This document shows positions 11,268 through 22,405 of a stretch of 64,000 nt of DNA, in pieces; positions within the stretch are counted from its first letter, which is position 1; every line of letters starts with the position of its first letter. The DNA is from Sphaerulina vaccinii. Lineage: Eukaryota; Ascomycota; Dothideomycetes; Mycosphaerellales; Mycosphaerellaceae. The stretch spans positions 558,001-622,000 of the forward strand of contig JAKUDP010000023.1 in NCBI GenBank assembly GCA_022570795.1, read 5' to 3'. Made by a program: the position numbers and the translations under genes. Below the pieces are notes generated by a model. The model was not told the DNA's origin. It saw only the letters and a list, made by a program, of their open reading frames with translations, and made no database searches.

Positions 11268-11973
11268 TTGACAGAGCAGTGGGTGAAGGGGAAAGCTTGA
11301 AGGATGGGGAAGGTTCTCTGGTTGGAGGGAGGTTGAGGGTTGAAACTGGTAGACAGCGTGTTCGATATCGTTGTCAATGGAGTTTACGTCGTTCACTATG
11401 CTTTCCAATCGATTCCCTTTCCTTGCTGTTCATGGACAGTGTTTCTACCGCATCCATGCCAATTTGACCTTGCTCCCCTAATCGCGTTTCATCAACCAAT
11501 TTATGTGATAAAAGTGCCAAATCGATATCTGAGAGGCACTATAGGGTCTTAAACCAGATTCTGCGGCGTCTATTCGATAGAAAACATATAGATCGAGTGA
11601 AACAAGCAGCCTTAGCGCTGAGGTGAAGTATATTGGAGTTTTGCCGAATTTTTGAGATATCGAAACATAGACTAGCGGCGGGCATTGCCGAGCTAATGAA
11701 AGTGCGCAAGAGATTCGATATGAGGGATCCTGCTTGACCTTGACCATACTCGGGCATTGCGAATGCACGAGCTGTTTGCTCTGCCATGAGAGACCACTCG
11801 TCAATGTCGGGGTCGTTGCGCGGTCGGTAGAGCCTCTTGTCTCCATGTCGCTCCACCGAGAGCCAATTTCAGGAAGGCCAAGTGCATTCAGAAAGCATGC
11901 CCAAACTGAATTAGAGAACGACACTGGTCTCTTGCAATATCTACAGCAGTGTATGCAAAAGAAGCTGCCGAGC
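11268..11973. other. Convergent intergenic region after GH55
   Basis: 706 bp between the 3' ends of the GH55 gene (+) and the first ubiquitin-fold gene (-). Several 60-220-codon frames overlap here on both strands, but none resembles a protein family and they run through the neighbour's last exon in the wrong frame. I see no gene. Confidence 0.4.
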
Positions 11974-13174
11974 TCATACATCCACGAATTGCTTCCAACG
12001 AGTGTAATCCATAGCGAACTTCGGAACCAGCGTACCCTGCTTTGGGGCAGGTCTTTTGGGCTTCCACTTGCGGTCGCGATCAGGAGGAGGATACAATTCG
12101 TTGAAGACCAGGACAGTTCCCGTCCCGGGGGAGTAGTCACTGTAGCTTCGATGCTCGTATGATCTGGGTACTTTTTCGTGAGGTACGACTTTTAGATCTA
12201 GCTCAGAGTTCTGTTCGATTTGTAACTGTGACATCCGTGGTCAGTATCTTGTCACCAAAAACGATATTGTGAGTACTTACCTCGCTGAGATATCTGTGCA
12301 GATACTCATCGTCGATCTCATAGCGAGGCCCGTCCCAAACCACGTCGCCTTTGTAAGACAATAGCATGTCTGTGGTTTTGACTCCCTCGAGATTCGATAT
12401 CTCATTTGCAACTTCATGGATCGTGACTTCGCGACTACCTTGCACTTGGAGCTTTCTTCCAGAAAGCATCTTGACGCCGAATTGAAAGCTCTTCCCCAGG
12501 CGGATGAGCGGGGGCTGTTGAACATTGCCATATGTTCGTATCAGGACGACGATTTTCGCCCCGCGTGCAATGCCATACTGTTACAAGTCAGTATCAAGCT
12601 CTCCGTCATGTATTAGAGTCCAATATACCGATTCTAGAGTTCTTTCATCGTCGAGCTCTTCTCTGTCATATACTAATCGTTGACGATGAGCGGGGATTTC
12701 TTCTTGGTTCATGAGGGCTACGCAGAGTCCTTGGACTGTCATTAGACCGTTGGCCTGAACCAGACACTTCTTCCCAGATCGCTCGATATCGACGGCATGT
12801 ATGTACCCGTAGCCACAGAACAAGTTATCGATTGCCATGAGGACCCAAAAGTCTTTTGGTGGCGTCGGTCGCTCAAGGTTTTTGTGGCTTACTTCGGTCG
12901 GAGCACACGAGGTGGTCGATGGAGTAAGCATAGGCGAAGACCAACCACTGCTCAGTCTTGTAATGTTCGGCGAGGGAGGCGGCTCGGAATACTTTTCTAA
13001 TGCAAGGCGTCGCAAATCATGAGGAGATGCTCTGACTGCTTTTACAACCTGTTGGAAGGCTGCATATATGCTTGCATCGCTCAGCAGCGTCTTCGGATCT
13101 TCATGCTCGTCAGGGACATTGCAGAGAGCTGCTGCTGCTTCCAGTGGTATGGTTACCGTAATACTTAGAGACAT
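11974..13174 (-). CDS. Tandem ubiquitin-fold protein of unknown function (paralogue of the next gene)
   Basis: Three exons: 13174-12629, 12577-12281, 12225-11974; introns of 51 and 55 bp; 364 residues. The N-terminus MSLSITVTIPLEAAAAL is shared with the neighbouring gene. A Pro/Ser-rich linker follows (about 65-105). Residues about 126-196 are clearly ubiquitin-like: MTVQGLCVALMNQEEIPAHR, then QRLVYDREELDDERTLES and, after the first intron, YGIARGAKIVVLI, aligning with ubiquitin's E-G-I-P-P-D-Q-Q-R-L, G-R-T-L-x-x-Y-N-I and L-x-L-V-L-R. Residues about 210-305 look like a second, more divergent ubiquitin fold (VKMLSGRKLQVQG ... LEGVKTTDMLLSYKG ... LELDLKVV-like end). No C-terminal Gly-Gly follows either fold, and about 60 residues extend beyond, so conjugation like ubiquitin is unlikely; an adaptor role is more likely. 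The specific function is unknown. Confidence 0.75.
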
Positions 13175-13429
13175 GTGTGTGGTTTGATGATGACAGTGTG
13201 AACGAGTACAGCATTGTGCGACTTGTGAGATATAAATTCTTTCAGAGAGTGGATTTGGGATTAGAGTTGCTTGTATCCATGGTTGATGATCGATAATAAG
13301 TACGTGTTACTAGTGGGTAGCGCCAAGCACAGTCCGCAGAGACATGCAGCGCTGCGCAGTATCTGCTAGAACATTAGCTATGTCTCTTAGCATAACATGC
13401 ACGAGACTGACGTTGAATCCAACTTCCTA

Positions 13430-14288
13430 CTAACGTGGTGGCAGTGGTGGTGGTACCAAGCTTATCTGTGAAGGCGGCACTGGCTTTCTGAGTGGCACCG
13501 GCATCTGATCACTGAAACCCGGTGGCACTAGCAGCGCCGGTGAAGGTGGTGACTGTGGAGCGTCAAGCATCACCAAGGTCTGCTCTTCGGACTCTGGTGA
13601 TGCTGAAGTCATTCGCGAAGGCGGCTGAGGCTCCTTGAGAGTGATGACAGTCTGTTGATCGAATCCTGGAGGCGAGCGTCTCTTTATTTCCAGATATGGA
13701 TATCGATCGATGCCATACTAGAAGCCAATCAGTGCCGTCTTGGAAGCCGAATCGACTTGAACTCACCATGAAAAGTGTAGCATGTGGCTGATTCACACGA
13801 TAGCCGTGCCATGTCAAACTCTGCCAAGTTGACTCAAAGCCACATACTGGACCCAACATAGCTTCTAGATCTGCAACTGTCATATCTCCAGTAGCTCGTG
13901 CTCGGTGGTTGTACCCATATTCGTTCTCGATAAGGAGTTCAAATTCTGGAAACATGTAGAGTCCCAATGATGAGGACATCGAGGACTGTGCTGAGTCTGT
14001 TGAAGTCGTTGATATCCCGGAGCATGATCTCGTGCCAAGCCACTCTGACGAGCTAGCTGTCTGTGAAGAAGAGCTTGTGCTTGCGGTATCCTGTGATGTC
14101 GAAGAAAAGCGAGAGAACGGTCGCGGTATGCTGTCTTGTGGAAGGCCCTTGACAGCTTCAATGATCTTGTTCGTGATCTGTGCTAATGTGAACTCGACAT
14201 CGCCGTCAACTCGTTCCAGGTCATAGTTGATGTCCCGAATGGCGGATGCGACGTCCAGTGGTATTGTGACTGTGATTTGTACTGACAT
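13430..14288 (-). CDS. Ubiquitin-fold paralogue with proline-rich tail, unknown function
   Basis: Two exons: 14288-13767 and 13717-13430; 49-bp intron; 269 residues. It starts MSVQITVTIPLDVASAI, nearly the same module as the neighbour's MSLSITVTIPLEAAAAL. A Ser/Thr-rich linker follows (about 60-105), then a divergent ubiquitin-like segment (about 112-185: EFELLIENEYGYN, GDMTVADLEAML, WQSLTWHGYRV). The intron falls immediately before Y-G-I, exactly where the paralogue's first intron lies, so the pair arose by duplication. The C-terminal 80 residues are proline-rich (QSPPSPALLVPPGF, ending VPPPLPPR), which could bind SH3 or WW domains. The second ubiquitin fold of the neighbour is absent. No conjugation motif is present. 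Confidence 0.7.
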
Positions 14289-16309
14289 GATGGCGACTAG
14301 ATATGAATTGTAGCGATGTTCTTCTCTGAGGACTTATAGCGTTAGCAAAGCCGTTGTATGTTTACAGCCAGTCGTTGAGTCGTTGTGGTGACAGCCAACG
14401 GTCTACCAAGCGATACCATATCATTACCTCGAATTCCCCAGACTGAAAATAGCTGTGGGAAAACGACATCGTAAACTCTTTGAATATCACTCGAGATGTC
14501 TTCGGATTGTACATAATTCCTAGCTTGAAACCAAGTTAATGAAGAGAACCATCGGAAGCGAAGTATCACGACTCTTCAACGTTCGAATTGCTGGCACATG
14601 AAAAGATACCAGCTGATGCAGAGAGAGATGGAGAGAGAATGGTCGGTGGTCAATCCAGGCAGCTTGACGTCCTCTTCACAGCCTTGCTTCATATCGTCAT
14701 TTGCGAGAATCTGAAGTGTGCCACTAGCAGTCGACAGTGTTCTAGGCTTCCTGCACTCCACGATCCTGATGGCTGTCGTCAGATTTAGAGGACCTGATGC
14801 ACTGTCGTTCCTGCAGATGGAGAGCTTCACTCGGCCTTTCACTCGGTGCTTGTATATTGCCTCACCTCGTCCAGGCCTGCGGGGTTGCTGTGAAGTAAGT
14901 GGAATGAGGCTCGCGATGTACGTCTCTGTGGCTTACATCCCCATACCGATGGCGTGCCGTGCCTCTCGATGGGCTGGTATGGCGTGAGAAGGTTGAGCCC
15001 TTGGAGGTTGTTGTCAAGTCTTGTGTGAGACGGCGACTGACGGCGCACGCCTCTGCAGGGCTTGTTTGGAGTTGTGGAGCCGAAGATCGTGGAGGCAGTC
15101 CTTGATCCCTGATCACGAAATGTCGCCGCGATGATACCGAAGCGATTCCCCAGCTCAGACTATATCTCCGCAGCTGACGGGCCATCACGCGTCCGGCGGT
15201 CAAGATCAAGAATTACCCGCCCGCGCGAGGTCGAGAAGAGGATGTGGTGTCGATGAAGAAGGAACGAAACAGTCGACAGCGGAAGGAGTTTCTGTTCACA
15301 CGCCAAGGATAGTTCGCGTCTCCACCAAAAAAGCCTTCTTTGCACTTCACGACTGCGAGATCTTCTCACATCAAGATCTCATCTCCTTCGCCTGTGCGGT
15401 CATGACTTTCTGATCGTACCAAAGCATGGAATAGGCTACGTACCGCTCCGTATATCTTGGACTGAGCTCTCCCGAACCAATACAAGCACTCGAAGCTCTC
15501 CTAGGGCAGTTCACGAGGGTTGACAGCATCTCTCGGTTGGGAGTGGCGTGCATACCGCCCCTGCACTTCTCCAGGACTCGTCAAGTCTCACGGCGTCTCG
15601 ACTTGTTCCTGCACACAGTCTCAACGTTGGTGGATTTCACCAATTGCTCGCTACCATAACCTCCATCAAGCAAGATCCACCTTTGGCTGTGTGGCACCAT
15701 CTGCAGTCCTATGCTAACTTGGTGCACATGACTAACTTCCAGACACGGTTCACGGGACAGCTTCTCCGCCTTCTGGAGCTCAAACTTTGATGCGGCACTG
15801 CTCTCAGAGCCTCAATTACGCGGTCATCAGAAAGATCAGATCTGGGAAAATTCCCCGCTTGGGCTCTTCTGCGATCATTCCTCGCTCGTACGAGAAGACC
15901 AACAAGTACGATAATAAGGCTCTTGAAAGTCAATTACGAGATCAACCTGTGAACGAAGATACGATCTCTCATACGTGATTACCGACAGCATGCAAGTCAG
16001 GATAGACTTGTATGAAATGGCGCATGCTATTCGGCCCGGAGTCAAGCGCCTTTGGCTGGACGTCGAAGCTTCATCTTGTCTATGCTTTAGCCTGGTCGGG
16101 GCACCAAGCTAGTGAGCTTGACTGAACCTGATTGGTTCATGTCAAGAGTTCGTGAGCTTCGTGCTCTTCGCGTGGTTGCAGGGCTCAAGGCTCATAAAGT
16201 CTCGCGGTACCCTGCCGATTATTGACAGCCAGAGTCGCGGTCCCTTGCTGTTCATATACAGCAGAGATCATCTTCTTACACCACATCACAGCATCAACAC
16301 GACCTCACG
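14289..16309. other. Gene-poor 2 kb upstream of the hexose transporter
   Basis: No gene I can support. A minus-strand frame around 15185-14862 (starting MARQLRRYSLSW) could be the start of a small multi-exon gene, since its basic N-terminus resembles a mitochondrial presequence, but I could not extend it convincingly by splicing. The last few hundred bases must hold the transporter promoter. Confidence 0.35.
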
Positions 16310-18018
16310 ATGCCTTTCACGATCAAGCCGCCTGAGGGCACTGCAGGAAAGGCATGGCCGGCCATCGCTGTTGGCCTGTTTGTTGCTTTTGGTGAGCATC
16401 ACTTTACCAAATCGCGTCAACAGGAGAGCTTCAATGCTAACATGATGAACAGGTGGTGTTCTATTCGGATATGATACAGGCACGATCGTAAGCACTCCTC
16501 CATCTAGCACGAGGACAAGAGACTCATAGTGAATAGGGTGGTATTCTTGCTATGCCATACTGGCTAAAGACCTTCTCCACTGGCGCAATCGATGAGAAGA
16601 CCGGTGGACCAGCCATCACAGCATCTCAGTCATCAGAGATCGTCTCTCTGCTCTCAGCCGGTACCTTCTTCGGTGCCTTGACAGCTGCTCCAACCGGAGA
16701 CTTCTTCGGTCGTCGATGGGGTCTCATGGTCTCTACCCTGGTCTTCACTTTCGGTGTCATCCTCCAAACCGCAGCAACCGACATTCCGCTCTTCGTAGCT
16801 GGTCGTTTCTTCGCTGGATATGGTGTGGGCATGATCTCAGCACTGATTCCATTGTATCAGTCCGAGACCGCACCTAAATGGATTCGTGGGTCCATCGTCG
16901 GAGCATACCAGCTTGCCATCACGATCGGTCTGCTGCTCGCAGCCATCGTCGACAACGCCACCAAGGACCGCAACGACTCCGGATCCTACCGCATCCCAAT
17001 CGCAGTACAGTTCGCATGGGCCATCATCCTCTTCGGAGGTATGCTGCTGCTCCCGGAAACCCCGAGAATGTGGATCAAGCGCGGCCGACCAGAGATGGCA
17101 GCCAAGGCACTCTCAACCCTCCGCAGGCTTGACGTCGACCACCCTGCACTCGTCGAAGAGCTTGGAGAAATTACTGCAAATCACGAATACGAGCTCTCCC
17201 TTGGACAGGCTACATACCTTGACTGCTTCAAGGGAAACCTTGGCAAGCGTCTCGCTACTGGATGTGGTCTTCAGGCACTTCAACAGCTTACAGGTGTGAA
17301 CTTCATCTTCTACTACGGAACTTCCTTCTTCACCAACTCTGGCATCACGAACTCCTTCATCGTTTCCATGATCACATCTGCAGTGAACGTCAGCTCCACT
17401 TTCCCCGGCTTGTACATGGTTGAAACCTGGGGTCGCCGCAATCTTCTCCTCTTCGGCGCCGTCGGCATGGCAGTCTGCCAATTCATCGTCGCAGGGGTAG
17501 GAACAGGAGCAGGCATTGAGAACCAGTCAGCCCAGAAAGCCCTGATCGCTTTCGTCTGCATTTACATCTTCTTCTTCGCCTGCAGTTGGGGACCATGCGC
17601 TTGGGTCGTGACAGGAGAAATCTTCCCTCTCAAGGTCCGCGCGAAGTCCCTCTCTATGACTACAGCATCCAACTGGCTCCTCAACTGGGCAATTGCTTAC
17701 GCCACTCCATACATGGTCAACTCCGGTCCTGGAAATGCAAACTTACAATCGAAAGTCTTCTTCGTTTGGGGATCTTTCTGTTTCGTGTGCATTTTCTTCG
17801 TTTGGGCTATGATCTACGAGACTAAGGGCTTGTCTCTCGAGCAAGTCGATGAGTTGTATGCTAAGGTTGATCGTGCTTGGAAGTCCCCTGGCTTCGTACC
17901 TACTATTTCCTTCCAGGACGTCAGGGATGTTGAACATGATGTACGTAAGGAGAGTCTGGCGGATATTGAGAACGTTGCTATGAGGAAGAAGAGTGTGGGT
18001 CATTCTGAGAAGGTCTAG
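16310..18018 (+). CDS. MFS hexose (glucose-type) transporter
   Basis: Three exons: 16310-16391, 16453-16487 (only 35 nt) and 16537-18018; 532 residues. Twelve transmembrane helices are expected for this sugar-porter family (TC 2.A.1.1). Signature motifs are present: GGVLFGYDTGTIGG in helix 1 (assembled across both introns), GDFFGRRWGL after helix 2, PETPRMWIKRGR (the PESPR-type motif) at the end of helix 6, QQLTGVNFIFYYG in helix 7, GEIFPLKVRAKS before helix 11, and YETKGLSLEQVDELY after helix 12. The QQLTGxNxxxYY motif and length fit fungal hexose/H+ symporters such as Hgt/Mst types. It sits near two beta-glucanase genes and could import the glucose they release; this is inference. The 5' exons were fixed by the family motif. 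Confidence 0.9.
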
Positions 18019-18878
18019 AGTGATTGACTTTGCAGGAGAGGAGGAAGGGCGTTAGTACATTATGTACGGAACGATGAATCATGAACTATTGCTCGATGTT
18101 CACTTTTGATCACTTTGTCCTTGACCACCACTACGACCGTGAAGCAACAAGACTTCCATTGACGCTAGCCTCCGACAAGTTGATGACTGCCGTACCGCCA
18201 ACCTCTGCATCAAGCTGTTCATGTGGACTCCAGGGTTGTAGAGACTTTTGCCAATGCTTACAGCACCCTGACCCCGACCATCGCTCTCCAGTCCGGAGAA
18301 GCTCGGTCTTGCGCCATCAAGCCTGGTGGCCCTGGTCTCTTTGCAACCGGTAGTGCTCACGCAGCAGATCTTGATGTCGGCATTTCTACACACAACAGCA
18401 AAGCAAGTCAAGACGTGTCCTCTTACCGAGCGAGACGACCAGGAGGGCAGTGTTGTGCCAGATTGACCAGCCCAGCTTGCTGTAAGACACGAACATTGGG
18501 TGGAAGTGGGCAGCATTTGAGGTTCAAATGTTTTTGGTGCAACAGAAATTAGACTGTAGCTTTTCTATGTATTTCTCCCTGTCCCATATCGTGAGGCCCT
18601 TGTGCCGACGATAGGACCCTGAGTGGAGATCTTGAGTAGCGGTATCTTTGCAATGATGCTCGCTGTTATCTACCTCGTTCACACTGTTGTAGTGTAATCA
18701 GGTAGTGTAAAAGCCTTCTGTCCCTGTCTCGCTGATACGGTCGTCTGAAGTGGTAGTCTCTATACGATCATGCTCGCTGTCGTTTACCTCCTTCATACTG
18801 TCGTGGTGTAATCAGGTAGTGCAGGAGCCTTCTCTCCTCATCGCGCACGCGACTGTGCCCTCACTTCCGGGGTCATAA
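18019..18878. other. Convergent intergenic region with a direct repeat
   Basis: 860 bp between the 3' ends of the transporter (+) and the PHD gene (-). Apart from the 114-bp-spaced direct repeat (separate entry) I see no gene. Confidence 0.4.
18653..18838. repeat. Direct repeat of about 72 bp, period 114 bp
   Basis: Copy 1 starts at 18653 and copy 2 at 18767. Both contain ATGCTCGCTGT, then a diverged stretch, then GTGTAATCAGGTAGTG and AGCCTTCT. Each copy encodes a 13-residue frame from that ATG to TAA, and five of the seven differences within it fall at third codon positions. Confidence 0.7.
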
Positions 18879-21453
18879 TCAGATCTCAACTCCAGCACTC
18901 GAGCTTCTCTCGTCCTTTGGCCTCTGGGGAAGAGCCCAATACTTGCCCTTATCGGCGAACCCAAGAATCTCCTCAAGAAGACCTAAGTCCTTGCGAGTGC
19001 GACGAAACGGCCCCTTCATGCGAGCCCACAGCCCGAAGTCTCGAAGAGATCTCATGATGTTGATACTGTTTCGCGGCCAAGCTTGGAACTCGGCGCGCAA
19101 GTACTCGTTGATCTTGGCGCTGCCAGATGCCTCGAACATGATCGTAAGACGCTTCTCGGCCTCGGCGAGCCAGTCAGCTGGCGGGGGTGTCTTGGGGTTG
19201 TCGAAGCCATCGTTTGACTCGTTCGGGTCGGGCAAGTCGCAGTAGGCATCCCAGAGAATAGTACTGCACAGAGCGCGCACCTCATTCTTCATGGCTTCGT
19301 CGATCGGCTCGCTCGCTGCTTGTGTGGCTGTGACTTCTCGCACTGCTCTAGGCTGGAATTTCGTTGATCCTGTCTTAGCGATCACGCTTACTGGCTGCAC
19401 TGATGAAGAAGGTGGCTGCAGTGGAGCTACGGCTTGTGCTATTGGCGATGGTAACTCAGATGGCACTGATCGGGTCTGTTCAAGCGGCTGGGAAAACAGA
19501 ACACCTGGAGGCGGGGCCAACTCGGCTGGCACTGACTCGTCGAGCGCTGGTCTTGCGAGCGCCGATGTAAAGGAGACGGCCGATGTCAATGTAGAGGGCT
19601 GTGCTGATGACATGGAGTCGAATTTTACATGTCCGCCAGGCATCATTGGAGTGAGTGGCATGTATCCATCTCCAGGCGCATCTGGGTTGGCAGTGGCCGA
19701 CATGAACTGCTCTAGGTCACCATCTGGAACTGTGTCGATCGATGCCCCGAGGCGAGCCAAGTCCGTCTCATCGGGAGAGACCTGTGCCTCCTTTCTGGAC
19801 GTGACGCGTTTGCTCTTTGCCTTCATACGAGGAGGTGCGGTGGTTGTTGCTCCTGGCTCTTCGTCGTTCTCCGTCTCCTTGAAAGCGACATGATTCTGCT
19901 TTCCCTTCTTCCGAGGGCGCGGGTTGGTTGTCGCGGATGGCTCCTCTTCATCTTGATACTCGTCCTGCATGGTACTGGCGGCGAATTGTCTACCAGTCGA
20001 AGGTGCTGACTTGCGGGCGTGGCGAGACCTGTTCTTGTCCGCCTGCATCAGATTTTGTAGGATCTGAGTCGGGGTGGTTTCAATATCATCGAATTCTTGA
20101 GGGCCCAGTGTTGCCTGGAGTCTGGTCGGCAAGGTCGGCAACTTGATAGGTACACGCTGCTTGAGGGCGGATTTGAGTGTCGATACCTGTGACGACGATT
20201 CTCCTGCCACCGCTGCCTCCTTGCGAGCTTTCAGGGCCACAGCGCGCTGTATGCGCTCATTTTGTTCATCATCGGACGAGTTCGAGTCTTCATCGAGCGG
20301 TATGACAGGCGCGGAACGACGCTTTGGCTGCCGCGCACTTGATCTCGTCGGCTTTACTCTAGCGGCTGCTTTGCCAACTGCGATAGTGCTTGCAACAGAG
20401 GACTCTCCGTTGTCCCTGACCGGGGTCGAGTCGTCGGTTGATGCCTCTGACTTCACGACAGGTCTGTTGCGAGCACGCCTAGTTGGAAGAGCGGTAGGTG
20501 CGCTAGCTGGAGCGCTCGGGACGTTGTTGGCTGGAGTAGTAGGAGTCTTACCAGTGTAGGTTGGCTGAGGGAGTCCGCGGCGAGCTTTGATAAACCGCAC
20601 GACGCGACGGCGGTTCACGACGAACTTCACGTATGCCTGGCGATTCTGTTGGTTGATGTTAGCGACGCGTCTTTGCGATTGACAGAGGTGGACTTACCTT
20701 ATAGAGGAACTTCGCAAGAAATTGGCTGGCGAATCTCGCTTGCTCCTCTCGGGGTTGCCAGGTCAGCAAGTGGTGGTAATAGTCAGGGTCCCTAAAGGTA
20801 CGCAGGAAAGCGAGGGCATCCATTGCTGCCTTCGCGAGTCTCGTCTTTCTCCACGCTTCCTGCTCTTCCTCGTGCAGCATATGATTAAGGTAGCAAGGGT
20901 TGCAAATCTTGCGGCCCTTGTCTCCCTCGTCTCCGAACAACATACACTCATTGTGCTGCCATGCACAGCACAAGTGGCACCAAAACCACTCCTTGTGGTC
21001 GAAAGAGCCTCGACAAGGGCCGTCACAGTGGAACTTAGTGGTGACATTGCGCAGGGGTTTGAGCTGGTGCTCAGTGGCATTTGGGTCCAAGGTCACAGCA
21101 AGCATCTTCTCGGTAAGGACACGCATCTCGTCTGGGTCCTCGTGTGCGTGTTTGGTGCGGTAGATCACCTCGTCGAACGCGGAAGCAGCCTCTTCAGACA
21201 TCTCCGCCTGCAATGGGTTGCAGGGCATATGCACCCAGGTGAAGGTATTCATTTGCTTAACCTTCAGCATGTCGCCGGCGTCTCGCTTGGTCCCAGGAGT
21301 GCAAATGCACTTGATGTTGACGTCGTGCACAACGACTCGGAATGACTCTGGTAGGACGCGAGTGCCAGAGACGAGTGCCACCACCGGAATGGCGGCGGCG
21401 GCGGGTGATGGTGAGCTTACAGCTCCATCGTCAGCTGCTGTTTCTCCAGCCAT
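18879..21453 (-). CDS. PHD-finger-like zinc-binding protein with long disordered tail
   Basis: Two exons: 21453-20698 and 20645-18879; 52-bp intron; 840 residues. A Cys/His cluster at about 142-190 fits a PHD finger (Cys4-His-Cys3): CDGPC, WCHLC, HNEC and CNPC, with an aromatic Trp between zinc pairs (EWFWC, CAWQH). A further CICTPG segment lies near residue 50. A helical, basic region follows (AFLRTFRDPDYYHHLL, NRRRVVRFIKARRG), then about 400 residues rich in Pro, Ser, Thr and acidic stretches, then a conserved-looking C-terminal helical domain of about 130 residues (ALCSTILWDAYCDLPD ... RTRKDLGLLEEILGFADK). PHD fingers usually read histone tails, so a chromatin role is likely but not shown. 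I do not recognise the rest. Confidence 0.75.
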
Positions 21454-22405
21454 GGCCGAAAAAGTGACGGCAGGTGGGTGGAAGTGTCGGCGCCGCGGTG
21501 TCGAGGCGCGATGTTGAGAGGTGGATGATGTCGGAGGGAGAGTGCCAATTCGAGGTAGGCTTTATATGGTGCGTGCGAGTGCCACATGCACGTGACAAAC
21601 AGGTTGCTGATGGTGAATGGTTGCTACAGCAGTCCGAAAACTTCACTTTTTCTTCCGGTCGAGAATAGCTGTGCATTCAATGCACCAGACCTGAGGCTGA
21701 GATAGCTGTTGCCTGATCTGGAGATGTCCGATTGTTTGGTGTAGCTAGTTTTCTTTCGAATAGTTCACTGGTGCGTGTAACTCGAGTTGCGACTCAACCT
21801 CACGAGTTCCTCAAATTTCACTTTCTCTGCCGCACAACCACAGCTATGCATCCGATGCGCCAGACCTTGTGGCTGAGTTCCTTGTTGCTCAATGCTGAGA
21901 TGGCCGATGTTGTGGTGTAGGTGGTTTTTCCTTCGAGCAGTTCACTGGTCCGTATAAGTCGGTTTGCGATCCAACCTGAACGCGTTTCTGTTAGCTTCAC
22001 TTTCTTTCTCTCTCGGGGTCTCTTTCTCTCTCGTTCAACGACAGCTATGCATCTGATGCACCAGGCAAAGGCTGAACTAAACGCGACAACCGGCAATGTT
22101 GTGGTAAAGTTGAGGTGTTCTCTCATGTGTGTGTTCACTTTTTATGCAACTCGAGTTGCGCCAAACCTCACATGCCAAGTGCGAGCCTGAGGTGCAGGTG
22201 AGCTTTCACTTTCGCGACGCTCTTTCTCTTCTGCACGGCCACAACTACGCGTTTGACGCGTCGAACGCGGTGCTGACACTTTCGCTTTGGGATACGGAGA
22301 GGGAGTTCGTGTATTAGCAAAATCGTCCTGGCTTGGTTCTAGCAATCACACCCAACGATCGGAAGGAGCCAGAAAGTCAGTCATACCGGAGAGAACAAGG
22401 CGACT
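21454..22405. repeat. Degenerate tandem repeat, period about 200 bp, four units
   Basis: The marker AGCT(A/G)TGCATxxxATGCxCCAG recurs at 21667, 21842 and 22043, with a weaker copy at 22243 (ACTACGCGTTTGACGCGTCG); steps are 175, 201 and 200 bp. Other shared blocks are AGTTCACTGGT, AACTCGAGTTGCG (about 21780 and 22147) and TTTCACTTTC. The marker is itself palindromic (GCAT...ATGC). It fills the space between the start of the PHD gene and the end of RCL1, both on the minus strand, so it overlaps the PHD gene's promoter. Confidence 0.7.

Noticed and set aside
14839..15209. Possible small mitochondrial protein on the minus strand
   Set aside because: Only the N-terminus looks presequence-like; no downstream exon extends it into a recognisable protein.
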